Shown here in pieces: positions 45,580-56,950 of a stretch of 64,000 nt of DNA. The stretch lies in NCBI GenBank assembly GCA_016801845.1, contig CM028920.1, positions 1,377,001 through 1,441,000 on the forward strand, written 5' to 3'. This DNA is from Polydactylus sextarius (lineage: Eukaryota > Chordata > Actinopteri > Polynemidae). How positions within the stretch are numbered: the first letter of the stretch is position 1; the number at the start of each line of letters is the position of its first letter. Position numbers and translations under genes: made by a program. The notes beneath the pieces are model-generated. The model saw only the letters and a program-made list of their open reading frames with translations. It had not been told where the DNA came from and did no database searches.

Positions 45580-45990
45580 AACATGCTATAGACATTCTTT
45601 TAGTCACTGGTGAGGGTTATCCTCTAGACTGTGGTGAGCTGGGGCAGCAGGATAAAGGCAGACTCACTAGGAAAACTTCTTCAATCATGGGAGTGGCTCT
45701 TGAGAGTTTGATGGTGGTGTTGAAGAGAGGGATGCTAAGGAAACTTCTCAACAATATGGACAACACCTGCAGGGCGCATTGAGTTATATCAGAATTGCTT
45801 CAGCCTCAGACTGAGGAGGCACCACAGGAAGTCAGTCCTCCTGTGGCCATCAACCTATGTAACTCATCCCATTTCTGCAGGATAGACAGTTAAACACATC
45901 AGTCTGAAAACAATACTAGAATAATATTATGTACCATTACCCAATGCAATACCATTATCATGTGCAATGTACACACTCAACATTCTCTCT
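45580..45990 (+). mobile_element. LINE 3' end (Rex1-like): ORF2 C-terminus plus 3'UTR
   Basis: One frame reads RKLLNNMDNTCRAH before a stop. Downstream text resembling TEEAPQEVSPPVAINLCNSS parallels the 'L..IMDNT.HPLH…ERYRRSFLPAAIRLYN' C-terminus of Rex1/CR1-type ORF2. The 3'UTR contains the usual repeated GTGCAAT motifs (CCAATGCAATACCATT, CATGTGCAATGTAC). It is 5'-truncated and dead. Confidence 0.6.
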
Positions 45991-47118
45991 TTATTGACCT
46001 TCAAAGTATCAATAAGAGCCCCTTTTCAACATACTGTCAATTTCCTCAAATCAAAGTAAGATAAACATCAAATTGACTTTTATACATACAGCCCAGTTCA
46101 AGCATGAGTTGTTGACTTCCATCATATTCTATGTGAGTGTTAAATTATCTGACGAGGTCAATGTTACTTGTGCAAACTCATTAAACCGTAGAAGAAACCA
46201 CTGTGACCTAAATACATTCAGATGGTGAGAAAGAAAATCAGATGTTAAACACTGCTGTTAGACAGTGATTATATCATGTATGCGTTTTTATCATACAGTG
46301 AGCTGAGTTGGTAAAGTAAATACATGAACTAATGATTTTACTGCAGCTTATTAGCAGCAGGTAAACTTTCAATTTTAAATACTAATCACCTCATAAACCA
46401 GGTTTGTAAACATAAGACAGCCTTGAGGGTGAAGAATAGCAGCAGGTGGACAAAGTTTACAAAGTCATGGCAAAATGGCCAAAAAGAAATTCACAGCTTC
46501 CGGTCTGGACCTTCAAAATAAAACCAGAGTGGAAGCAGGATGCTGAGACAGGTGATAGGGCAGTATTGGGCCAGTAATTTTTGGATCCAGACACAGCCCT
46601 CGTCTTGTGAGGGTTATTTCTCTGTCACACCCTGTTCCTTTCTTCCTCTCTAACATGCACACACACACTTGATGCCAGTGCTGCACACATCTTAGTCAGC
46701 CCACTCTCTCTGGGGTAACAGGTTGTCTCACACTGGGTCTTGGCTCAGGGACTGAGACATGTGGAGGAAACATACAAACACACAGACACACACACTCACT
46801 CACCCCACAGTGCACAGATGGACACATGGGCAGGTCTTCAATGACCAAGTGTCTCCAAGGACAAATTGATGGCCCTTTCACAGCCATGTTCACACACACA
46901 CACATGCACATGCACACATGCCACAGGGACACACACAGTGACACGCTTACACATACACACACTCAGGTGGGTTGTTTAGGGTCAATGTGAGTTGTGTGTA
47001 TTGGTGCTTTACAGATGGATTTGCAGTGCCATTAGGACATGAGGGGACATGCCATCATTAATAATACAGCCAACAGCCTGCTCCAGGGGTCTGGGTTCAA
47101 CATTAACAAGCTGTCATC
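45991..47118. other. No gene recognised
   Basis: Ordinary sequence, with scattered short CA runs between 46770 and 46960. Cys/Val-rich minus-strand frames here come from those runs. Confidence 0.5.
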
Positions 47119-47164
47119 CACACACACACACACACACACCCACACGCGCAAGCATGCACACACG

Positions 47165-47204
<40 letters not shown>

Positions 47205-47350
47205 AACACACAGTGACTGCACTGACTTCTATCAAGACAACCTAACCCTAACCTTAACCAGGACCTCAGAAATGAATTTTTGTCTCATTAGGGCAGGCTC
47301 CCTATGAGGACTACTGGTCCTGAACAGGTTGATGTGTATCCTGGAAATGA
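47119..47350. repeat. (CA)n array plus diverged GTCCCCA-family copy 4
   Basis: A 95-bp CA-rich array with CG interruptions (47119-47213) is followed by CCTAACCCTAACCTTAACCA, AATTTTTGTCTCATTAGGG and CTATGAGGACTACTGGTCCT, then another CA/CG-rich tract near 47370-47385. The CA-flanked layout and telomere-like CCTAACCCTAACC tract match copies 1-3, but the core is diverged, so it may be a sister family. Confidence 0.6.
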
Positions 47351-48595
47351 GGTAACAAAACTCATACACGCACGCACACATACACATGTCATCACAATCC
47401 CACAGGCAGCAGATGGTGGGGTGGGCGTCAGGTACAATAGAAGCCTCCTGACACCCCAAACAGCTGTTACCATTACAGCATGCTAATTGCCATCAGTCAA
47501 GACAGCACCTTGGTGCATTCATAGGCAGGATTCATGCCGGTATGAGTGCAGAGTGTGTGTTTAGTGAATGACAGAGAGAGAAAAGGCAAAGAGTTTTTTT
47601 ACCATCATTAGCTGAACCCAAAATGATGTCCTCTTCCTCCCTGTTCAGCAGGAAGAAACCGTGTGATGAATAATGAAGACAACAGAGAACGAGATCCATA
47701 TTGATGCATGTCTTTCCTGTGCTCATTAGTGTCTGTGTATGTGTGGCCAGTATTCAATCTTCTGTTACAGTGATGGGAGTGAGGGTTGGAGGGGGTTGGG
47801 TGGGTGCAGAGTGCTGGGCCTTGTGAATATTTTAGTAAACAGCGGCACATAGAGTCTGATTTGTGCAGGCTGACTGGGATCGATGGTCAGAAACAAGCTT
47901 GTCGATGTAGGTCAGACTGTACATGGCCACATTGATAGTTTAACAAACAAGCAAAAATCGGGCTCAATAGGCCCTCATGGTTCAGACGCTGCTGCACAAG
48001 AGCCATGCAGAAAACCACTGTTCATTACTCCCACTGTTATGTTGTGTGGAGGATATTGATGGAATCATAACTCGGAGGAACATGTTCAGGGTAACGTTTG
48101 TTTATCAATGTCCTCAGTTATTCTGGTTTGGAACTTAAAGACCTTGAAGTGATACAGGTACAGAGCTGGTTTTTGAAGACCACATAGAGTCTTCTGCTCA
48201 GGTTTTGTCTGATTCTACTGTTTTTTTACGCACGCTACATGTTTATCATTTGCAAGACACTGACTCAGGGACCTTAATGCATTTTCTAGCACTTTGCACA
48301 CAAGGTCTGTTATTTTTAGTGTTGAAATTAACAGAGTGCACAGACATTATACATACTGCCACCTGCTGTTCAAGATCAACAGAGGAGCCAAAACCTCCAC
48401 GTAACATCTCTGGTTAAAGTGATTCCAAATGACTGTATGACTAGTTTGGATCAGGTTTAGGTCCCTTAGGAAACTTACATAATTTGTGACCTGATAAAGC
48501 TCGACTTTAACGGTGGCTGTTAGGATAAAATGAAACAAGTTGTTTCAGAACTGTGCCTTATTCCATATTAGTCTTAGCAAAGACCAATGAGAGGC

Positions 48596-48599
48596 TCTA

Positions 48600-48632
<33 letters not shown>

Positions 48633-48649
48633 GTATCTATCTATCTATG
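48596..48649. repeat. (CTGT)n(CTAT)n compound tetranucleotide
   Basis: A run of CTGT units changes into CTAT units with one GTAT variant. It abuts the end of the antisense LINE fragment, so it may have grown from that element's edge. Confidence 0.95.
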
Positions 48650-48654
48650 CAGCT

Positions 48655-49060
48655 CTACTCCACAAACCAGGTCTCTGTACTCTGACTCCTGTCCATCTCT
48701 AATACATCCCACCACCCCAGTGTCATCAGAGAACTGCAGGTGGCATGAGTCAGAGTTGTACTGAAAGTCAGGGGTGTACAGAGTGAACAGGAGTGGAGAC
48801 AGTACAGTCCCCCATAGTGCTCATGCGTTACTCAGCACCAAATCAGACAGGGAGCTTGAAATCAAAAAACATGATTCTCGCAGCGGCACTGCTACCATTC
48901 AGGTTATCATGAGAACACTGCAGCAGGTAGATGACAATGTTGTCCTCCCCCACACTTGGCTGGTAAGTAAACTGAAGAAAGTTGAGAGCAGGTGTCACTC
49001 ACCTGTGGTCTAATATGAACCAGAACCAGCCTCTTACCTCTTTTCTGTAGATGATGAAGT
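48655..49060 (-). mobile_element. LINE reverse-transcriptase palm fragment, antisense
   Basis: On the minus strand the frame from 48811 reads GTVLSPLLFTLYTPDFQYNS, DSCHLQ, FSDDTGVVGCIRDGQ. This is the RT palm with the FxDD catalytic motif at 48722-48733, as in Rex1/L2-type LINEs ('GTVLSPFLFTLYTSDF.YNS.TCHLQKFSDDTAVVG'). One residue is missing before FSDD relative to that pattern. Plus-strand text up to about 49060 looks like the upstream part of the same ORF. Both ends are cut, so it is inactive. Confidence 0.75.
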
Positions 49061-49765
49061 CCATCACTCACTGGCAGCAAAGTTTTTTTTTTTTTTTTTC
49101 TTCTTCTTACTTCCTATCTCTTCTGCAGCCACTTTTACTCCAAATACTTTACTCCTCACACTGCCGGTTACTTGCCCTGACCCTTTGGACTCGTGATTGA
49201 GAATTTCACCCTGCAGAATCAATACTGTAATCCTCCTCCTCATCCCACACTAGATATCTGAGTAGCCTTCCTCCATCACCACCACTACCACAACCACATT
49301 CATTTTCAGACTTGTACTTGATGAATTTCTCTTTTCTTCATATAGGATCATGAATTCAGTGATGTTTACAGTCTTACAGTTTCTTTGGTGCATTTCTTAG
49401 AACAGAATTGAAATTCTCAAAGCTGTTTCTTCAGTTTTCACGTCCTCTGGTCACTTGTTCACATCCTAACAGCAGTTTCTTGTTCATTTTGTCATTTTGC
49501 AAATGCTTTTGTAAACTTCGGCAGGCGCTTATGTGCAACTGACAGAAGTATCATACAACTTCAGTTGTATGTAAGTGTTGAACAATTTATCAGTCAAGAA
49601 TTTATACATTTCTGATACATTATTTTCTCCTAATGTCTAAATTGATGACTTGGTCTCAGGTGAATGTTAACTTTCACTTACGAAGATGAATGTGTGAAGC
49701 TTTAGATACAAACATATATGAACAGAGTAGAACAGTTACCATTTCAGAAATGGAAAGACACCATG
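49061..49765. other. Unassigned; T16 tract near 49085-49100
   Basis: Contains a T homopolymer followed by CTTCTTCTTAC, then unique sequence. No frame of interest. Confidence 0.45.
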
Positions 49766-49769
49766 TAAA

Positions 49770-49905
49770 TATACATGGTCAACATCTTTCCTTAAAACAA
49801 ACAACATCTTGGTAGCAATGATCACCACCACCAGGAGCTGAACCCAGATATCTGGTGTTAGAGCAGCTATTTACTAGCTGAGCTAATAGAAAAGCACTAA
49901 GCAAA
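49770..49905 (-). mobile_element. tRNA-derived SINE head or tRNA pseudogene
   Basis: On the minus strand, TAGCTCAGCTAG (A box; plus-strand complement at 49874-49885) is followed at tRNA-like distance by GGGTTCAGCTCC (B box; complement at 49834-49845), with a CTGCTCTAACACCAGATATC anticodon-arm region between. The D-arm is partly intact, but the T-loop deviates from GGTTCRANTCC, and no acceptor stem closes. It is a decayed SINE head or pseudo-tRNA, not a working tRNA gene. Confidence 0.5.
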
Positions 49906-50308
49906 GTGCAAACGTTAATGATGATTCGAGAAATGCCCCGAAGCACATTGCAAAACTGCAATGTGCTTATATAGTTGCACAGACACAAAATAAAAATATG
50001 CCTTCATATTCACAACGGTGTACATTGCACAGCTACTGTGTATACGTGGGTAATTACAGGTGATTATGACGCCATTTTTATGGTTCAGTTAAATGCAAAA
50101 TGTTTAAGATCTTAAAATAAATGTACAAATCAGATTTAAGACATTTGGTAAATAATGTCAGGTAAACATATAAACTGCATAGAAAAAGTACCTTGTCCAT
50201 TAATATGACATAATATTACCTTAGAAAACATTATCACCTATATATTCAGTTATACACTAAAAGTGTCACCATTATTTGCAATTCATTTTTAAAATTGTTG
50301 TCTTGTCC

Positions 50309-50311
<3 letters not shown>

Positions 50312-50347
<36 letters not shown>

Positions 50348-50370
50348 TCTCTCTCTCTCTCTCTCTCTTC
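50312..50370. repeat. (TC)n microsatellite
   Basis: A CT/TC run of about 59 bp with a single CACT interruption; H-DNA-prone. The minus-strand frame of alternating Arg-Glu is an artefact. Confidence 0.97.
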
Positions 50371-52079
50371 TGTCTGTTATCTGAGTGTGTGAAGACTTTG
50401 TTGCTGGCTCAGCACTTGTGACTCTGTACATATAGAACAGTAGACAGTGTGCTGACTGACAGATTCACTCATACTGTTAAATTACCAACTTCTACTTGCC
50501 AGAAGACAAACTTTCTGACAGACTGACACTTCTCTCCATAATATCACGCCTGAATAAGATCTCTAGTGCTGTGCTGTGCAGTGCTGTATCCTCTGCATTT
50601 CCATACTGACCTGCAGCATGACTTAGTTTAGTACAAATGAATATGCATTGCAGAACAATAACAAACACGAATACGATTTTTCTCTTTTATCTCTTCGTGT
50701 GCCCTCTTACACAGAGTTTCCCACTGAGCTCTGCTGTCTGTTGAAGGAGATTTCAATGTAAGACAGCGCAGCCACTGCAGTGTACACAAGTGTCACTGAG
50801 TAGCCGAGCTCCTTCAACTGCTGATATTCCTGTTTGTCATTTACCCAGAGGCTTTTTGTTTGTCTCGCCCGTTTACCCAGCAAACCCATCCAAGTATTGA
50901 ATTCTCACTTCAAAGAGATGTCTCTTCTTGTCGTTACTTCTCATCAGGCCTCATCTGCATATTTCAGTGTGCTCCCTGTCGTGCTGTGGACTGACTCTGC
51001 ACACAGTTGTAGGATCACACATCCACTTCTAGTCATGATAATAACTGTAGGGGGCAGAGGCTCATGTGCTTTTGAATATTAACACAGTGGACTGTTTACA
51101 TGAAACCAACACTAAATAACTAACTCACCTCACTGAAATGTTAAACTCAGCAATAAAACTGACCACACTCAGTCATATACAGTCACAGTGTACGGTTTTC
51201 ATCATTTGGGAAAGATTTGTAGTCCACAAGCATCAGAAGGTGGTCAGTTCATTTCTAAGCTTCAGTTGAGACAAAGAAGAAATTTACACAAGACTAAAAA
51301 GTGATATTTTAAAAAGGTAATATAGGAAGAGGCGTTCAAGGGGGTTTGGAGGAGGAAGAACAGTGATTGTTTTTCTGCTTTATTACTTTTCTTTCTGACC
51401 CCAACAATCAACCTTGGCTAATCTCTAAATTATAGCCAGTGAGGGAAGCACTCTGTGTGTAAATCCCTATGTAAGTGCATCAAATGTGCACAATTATATA
51501 TTTGCTCTCTGTGCTTGAGTGTTTGTATATGTGTGTGTGTGTACTGGGGTGTGATTGCAGTATGTAATGTGGTGGCCTGCTGAATGTTTCTGACAGGGAT
51601 GTGGTGCGATGTGTTTGCTTTGGCTAATTTGGCCTCAACTGGCTTGACGCTTTCACACTAATGGATAAGAGGAGGAGTAGATCTGCAGCCCTGCTGACAA
51701 TCTTTTATTTACTAGCTGCAGATCAACCATTAATTCCTGTTAATTAATGAGTGTGTAAGCCCAAAGGGGAGGAGGTGGAGCAGGGATGAGGAGGGGCATC
51801 AGCATCCACTGGGACATTGGTGAGGCAACACCATTCATCACCATTAGACACCTAGACACTGTGTTTGTCTATCTCTCACACAGACCGTTACCTGTGTTCA
51901 GACCTGGATGTTGGGTACCACAGTTTATTCCTGGATTTTTATGGTTACTAGAGTGACTGTAAACATGCAGTTTGTCTAGTGTGATGATAAATGAGTTTGG
52001 TCCCTGCTATTTGATCAGTGGAAAAATTGTAAAATAGTTCAGGTTGGATTAAGTGTTATTGTGCACACAGTATAGGAGA
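50371..52079. other. No confident gene; possible enhancer-like block at 51640-51765
   Basis: A 60-codon minus-strand frame at 50707-50889 (with VNDKQEYQQLKELGYSVTLV) looks protein-like and could end at a GTAAGA donor, but I do not recognise it. The repeat-free block at 51640-51765, with CCATTAATTCCTGTTAATTA, has homeodomain-type cores. Nothing is certain. Confidence 0.3.
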
Positions 52080-52084
52080 CAATG

Positions 52085-52726
52085 GCTCTCATTTATCAAA
52101 CGAGTGTACGACAGAAAACGGGCGAAATTGAGCGTACGTTCATTTCTACGCAAAGTGTGGCATTTACCAATTTGATTGTGAGCGTAGGGTTGCATGCTGC
52201 GGTTGCACTTTCTTCTTGACCTTATTTCAAATAAAAGTTTTTATTTTTTATAATTTTATTTTGTGTTGTATCAAATGTTTTATTAGCCATCACAGATAGA
52301 AAGAGAAAAAAAAATCAAACCTCTACCGTAGTACGGTTGACTATTGAAACGCTGTTGACTGCAGCTGTTATTTCTTTCCACACCATATTTTTTTGTTTAC
52401 TTTTAATTCCTGATTTCTGCCAAACAATACTAAACGGTACATCTGCCAGAGATGTGAGCGTCTCTATTTCAGCCTTGGTGAAATTTCTCTTTTTTGCCGG
52501 TTTCCATGTTGTAAACTCTAGGGGTGCGGCTTCTAAACCATGCTGTTGTAGGAGGCGTGATATGCTAATTACGATTGATTTCAGCCGCCAAATTTATCAA
52601 CAGCTGCTCATTCTTACGCTGGGATTGGTGTGATACACATGTTTTTCTGAATCTCACGTGAGCTCTGTCGTACGATGATTTCTCCGCTCATATTTGCACT
52701 GGTTTCTACGTTCGATAAATGAGGGT
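52085..52726 (-). mobile_element. Harbinger-like DNA element, deletion derivative
   Basis: The left end GCTCTCATTTATCAAACG and the reversed right end ACCCTCATTTATCGAACG are inverted repeats. They enclose CpG-containing subterminal text (GTGTACGACAG against CGTACGACAG). A CAATG direct repeat flanks it (52080-52084 and 52727-52731). The interior encodes a Myb/SANT-like fragment on the minus strand, as in PIF/Harbinger elements, whose second protein has this domain. A 5-bp duplication is not typical of Harbinger (3 bp), so the superfamily is inferred mainly from the protein. No DDE nuclease is present. Confidence 0.65.
52315..52503 (-). pseudogene. Myb/SANT-like DNA-binding domain remnant (Harbinger type)
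   Basis: A 62-codon minus-strand frame ending in TGA (52315-52317) contains KKRNFTKAEIETLTSLAD, then SGIKSKQKNMVWKEITAAVN and SVSIVNRTTVEV. The pattern F-T-x-x-E-x-E-x-L, K-x-x-x-W-x-x-I-x-x-A-V-N and R-T-x-x-E-V fits the MSANTD/NAIF1-type Myb-like domain paired with Harbinger transposases. The nearest upstream ATG (minus strand, ending near 52507) is one base out of frame, which suggests a frameshift. The frame stops just before the expected KKKW helix. The element cannot make a full protein. Confidence 0.7.
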
Positions 52727-52731
52727 CAATG

Positions 52732-55048
52732 TGTTACGTTTATCTGCATGTTTCTTTGTACCTGTACTTGTACTCTGCGGGTTTACGACGTGTTGGCCTG
52801 CAAGAATATAATATTTAGTGTTAGATCGCATTGTTAGAATTTTAAGTGAAATATGATGGACATTTCTTACCATTGTTCCACCATGCAACTCTTAGATTTA
52901 CCTTTTACTCACCTTTTGTGTTCGACGTGAACACTTAGCTCCTCATTAGACAAGGTGTAAATCTGCAGGTGTTTTAGATGTTTGATCTGGTGTACAACAG
53001 TTAGGGTGATGGAGTGGACACAGTTTTCCAACCACATTGTGTTGCATTGCATTATTTTAATAATCATAATCTTACAATTTCGTTTGTTTCGAACTCTCTG
53101 GGATTGTTTTATTTGGAATGTGTGCTGGGAGACTGCCAATCAACCTCACATGGATTTAAGGAAAGTTTTGAATTAAGATAGCCACTATTGTTCATCTTGT
53201 TTCATGCTTGTGTCAAACATAAACTGATAAAGTCTGGTAAAGTGAGCCAGTGTTATGGGCCAACATGCTGCCATAATGTTTATTAGAAAACCAGTTTTAA
53301 AGTGCACACGAGGGATCCAACAGAGGAAGGAAAGAAGGAAAAAAATAAAGAAGGAAACACAACAAGGTTAGAGTGAGACATTTATGTCTGTGAACACAAC
53401 ACAAACAGAAACATGTACATGTCTGTAGACCTGCTGTACATTTATTGTCCACAGAAACACATCTCTGACCACAACTTTCACACAGTTTCTGCAGGGTCTT
53501 GTTGAGGCACATACTAGTGTTATGCAATAAACGTTTTAGTAATATGAGCAACACTGCAGCAGAATGTGTTTCTTAAAACTAATGTATGTTGGTGCTGAAA
53601 AACCTATCACCACGCACCACTGGCAAACCTCTTACTATTTCTCTGTAGCTTTATCACTGATGTTAGTTTCTGTGGCAGAACAGACAAGAGTCTCCAGAAA
53701 TAGCTAATTCATTAACTGTAAGTCTGAGACTGAAGCAGAATCTGCAGCTTTTCTAACCTCTGTCTGAAAGATTCAGCTAATACCAAAGAATTCAGATGTA
53801 AGCCAGCTATTGTTCTAAGTGTAAATTAAGATGAGAGTTTGCAAAGAAGCAACATGTGCTGTCAGAGTGATGGCATCTCCTGCTTTTACATTAGACAGAG
53901 ACAGTGAAAATAGCATTAAAGGACACAGACAAAACTAATTTCAGAGCAAGAATATGAGCAGGTTAATTCAGCCTGGACAGACAAGAAACCCACAGCACAG
54001 TTCCACTGAACCCTGGTGTAAATATTACAACTTCTCTCTCTTCGTGCTGCATGTGTCAGACTTTCCCTGCCAGTGCTGGTGATTCATCTCTTGCACCAAC
54101 AGAATATGTGCCTGGGCCACCTGGCTGCCACAGTAGTGCTTAATACGGACCAGGGCGAGGCGTTCCTGTGGGTGTGACTCATTATTTGTTGGATTCCCCC
54201 TCTCCCATGCAAACCCACTCCAGTGGGGGAACAACACTGATGTGACGTGCAAATGCAGAGTATAAAACCACCTCCTGCACAATGCCGTCCTGGGCAGCTA
54301 CCCAACTTTCCATAACGACATCCCCCACTGCTCCCTGCTCTGTTTTTCCTCTTTATGCCATTTTTCTCCTGTATTTGTGTTGGTGTTTGGGGGAGCCCAG
54401 ATATATGGAAATAGACTTCTGTGGGTGCTGCACTCTCCCCCATTCTGTCATACACTGTAAGAGCTGTGTGTGTATGTGTGTTTGTGTGTGCAGGAAAGTA
54501 CATATACAGAGCATGAGAGGAAGATCAAGAAAAGCAAGGACACCCCACTTGCCTATTTTTGATGGTTATGAAACTATGAGACGTCAGAATGTGCTGAGGC
54601 ATTGTGGGGGATATATATCGGATCAGCATCAAAGGCTCTCTGTGGGGTGAGGGTGGGAGAGGAGACAGGGAGAAAGCAGAGAAGATGAAGAGTTGTATTA
54701 TTTTTCAGCTTTACAAGAGAGAGTGTGTTGCGGTGATAAGACAACAATCCTGAAATTGGCATCACACAATGTGCAGCTCGTCTTTACTACAAAGCAGCAT
54801 CCTCACCCTGGTCTTTACTGTTGCAAACAGAAGAAGTCTTATGTGTGTCACACACCCATTTTTTTTTTATATGTATGCACTAAATCTGTCTTCATGCAAA
54901 TGAAGTTTTGTAAATGGCTCAGACACGCAGACACACAGACACAGAGACGTGTAATCACGTGTGCTAGAAAACTTGTATTTTACTTGAACATTTAGTGGTG
55001 ACACACATGCACAAACACACAGACACACATGTTTCTCTGAGGTGGTAA
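52732..55048. other. No gene recognised
   Basis: About 2.3 kb of unique sequence. A Cys-rich minus-strand frame at 53297-53554 and a frame at 54084-54503 have no family resemblance. No inverted repeats of note. Confidence 0.45.
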
Positions 55049-55078
55049 AACAAACAAACAAACAAAACAACAACAACA
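55049..55078. repeat. (CAAA)n/(CAA)n simple repeat
   Basis: AAACAAACAAACAAACAAAA followed by CAACAACAAC; a short simple repeat. A similar CAAA run occurs near 58083-58110. Confidence 0.9.
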
Positions 55079-55489
55079 AATGGAATAAAAATGTTCTTTC
55101 TTTCTTTTTGTGGTATTTTCTTCCACTGATGTTATCAATCTGTCTCCCTAGCTCCAGTCAGAGAGGAATGTGATGCACATTTTAATTCAACATCTTGCTC
55201 TGTCATATATTATTTCGAATAAACTGTGGAATAAGATAGAACTATAGTAATAAATCCTGAGCACACATGCAGTCCTGGGATGTCACCAGCTGAGGCAGAA
55301 AGTATGTATCTTCAGTTATGATTTGTGGTAACATACATTCTCCTGGAATAAGTGGGTGGTGTCTGTGCTCCACATGGTTTGAATTAAAAGTAGGACTCAG
55401 TGCTTTAGGTTGTATCATCATCTGAAATTGAATTGTTTATTATTGTATTTATGTATAATGAAGTTGTAGTTTCATCCTCTTCCATCAGC

Positions 55490-55960
55490 TCTAACTGTCA
55501 TTGAGGCAACTGGTCCCGAGTCTGTCTGAGTGAAGGGTGTTGAACAGTTGGTGACCAGGATATGAATGGTCCTTTGTTTGTTTGAGTAGATGACTTTAGT
55601 GAACATCTTCCATCCATGGAAGAGGAGTGTCAATAATCAAATGAATCATCCTCACTATCCTCTTTATGTTCCTCTGTAGTGAAGCTGGAGAACCACAGTG
55701 CAGCAGTATGACAGGGAGCTCAGTCATAAGTGAAGACATAGTAGATGAGAACTGAAGATACAACCTTGCGGTGCATTGGTACTGAGGATAATGTTTGTCT
55801 GTGAGTTTCTTTGAGTTGATGGTATTCAAGACAGAACTGAAGTCGGCAAAAACATTCAGACAAAGGTTTTGGAGCTCTCCAGGTGAGTGTAGACAGTATG
55901 AAGTTTGAGTGACATGGAGTGAGTCAATGAATCTGTTTGGGTTGAAGTAATTATATTGCA
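55490..55960 (-). mobile_element. Degraded LINE ORF fragment, antisense
   Basis: Plus-strand text such as GAGGCAACTGGTCCCGAGTC, AATGAATCATCCTCACTATC and CTCTGTAGTGAAGCTGGAGA with ACCACAGTGCAGCAGTATGA resembles the antisense of a teleost LINE ORF2 3' half. It shares GAGGCAACTGGTCCC and GGTGACCAGGAT with 60045-60190. No continuous frame survives. The family is not assignable by eye. Confidence 0.45.
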
Positions 55961-56901
55961 TTTTACTGTTATTGATTTCAGGGGAATGGGCCAGTAATCA
56001 TGAAAGCTGGTTAGTTGTTAGTAGCAGATATTTGTATAGAAGACAATTACTGAGCACTGAGACCTACAGTCCTGTGAACAAACTCACATCAAATCAAACA
56101 CACATGTACAAAGATGAACATCAGATCTTTGCTTAGTGATGTTGCAGTATGCTAAGAGATTCCCAGTTATGTTACTGAGACCACGGAACACAAATAGGTA
56201 TTTTCCACTGAGTTGTTTGTTTGGTCCAATGAGCTGCCGTCTGGTGAAGATTCTTCAGGTGCAGACCGGTCTGGATGTCTGGCTCCTGTGGCTGCATAAA
56301 GAAATCTTTAATCACTCCTTTTGTTTCCTTGATCCAGTTAGGTCCTTGATGCCAACACTGGGTCGTGACTCCTCTTACCCGTGGATTTAACTGGCAGGCT
56401 TTGTGTCATATCTACTGGTACTGGCTAATCTTTAGACAGGCTCTTTCATCACTACCTTGAGTTCAGCAGACTGTTTGGAGCAGTGAATGGAGTTGTGCTG
56501 TGGTACAGTGTTGAAAATAGTATGCAGGGAGAAGAGAGGAGAGCAGAGAGTGAACAAAAGGTGAGCTGGGCTTTTAGTGACCTTGTGGTTTTAAGATCAC
56601 ATGGTTACCATTGGCACCCGGCTCCTGGATTGGTGGGCAGATTTCTGATCACAGGGAACAGAAAAGGACGAATGACCTTTTCTGAGAGGAGGTGGAAGTG
56701 CAGTGATAGCTACATGGAGGTCAGGGCTTAAGAGCTGATCTGCCAACCTGTCAGGTTGTTAATGAAAGAACTTAATGAGCTACACATGCAACCTGCACAG
56801 AGACACATGTACACAACAATCTAATATCCCTCTGTTTAATATTCTTACTAATAAAGCTGGTTGAATTGTGGAATTGTGAGGTAGATATATGAGGAGAGAG
56901 G

Positions 56902-56950
<49 letters not shown>

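Noticed and set aside
47119..47213. Regularly spaced CA/CG runs that could suggest a CRISPR-like array
   Set aside because: These are dinucleotide microsatellites with no distinct spacers, in a vertebrate-type genome. No CRISPR array is present.
49834..49885. Functional minus-strand tRNA gene
   Set aside because: The T-loop deviates from GGTTCRANTCC, and no acceptor stem pairs across the ends. It is a pseudo-tRNA or SINE head.
50707..50889. 60-codon minus-strand frame with protein-like text and a possible GTAAGA donor
   Set aside because: No recognised family, poor polypyrimidine tract before any acceptor, and frames of this length are common by chance in 64 kb. Kept only as a remark in the interval entry.
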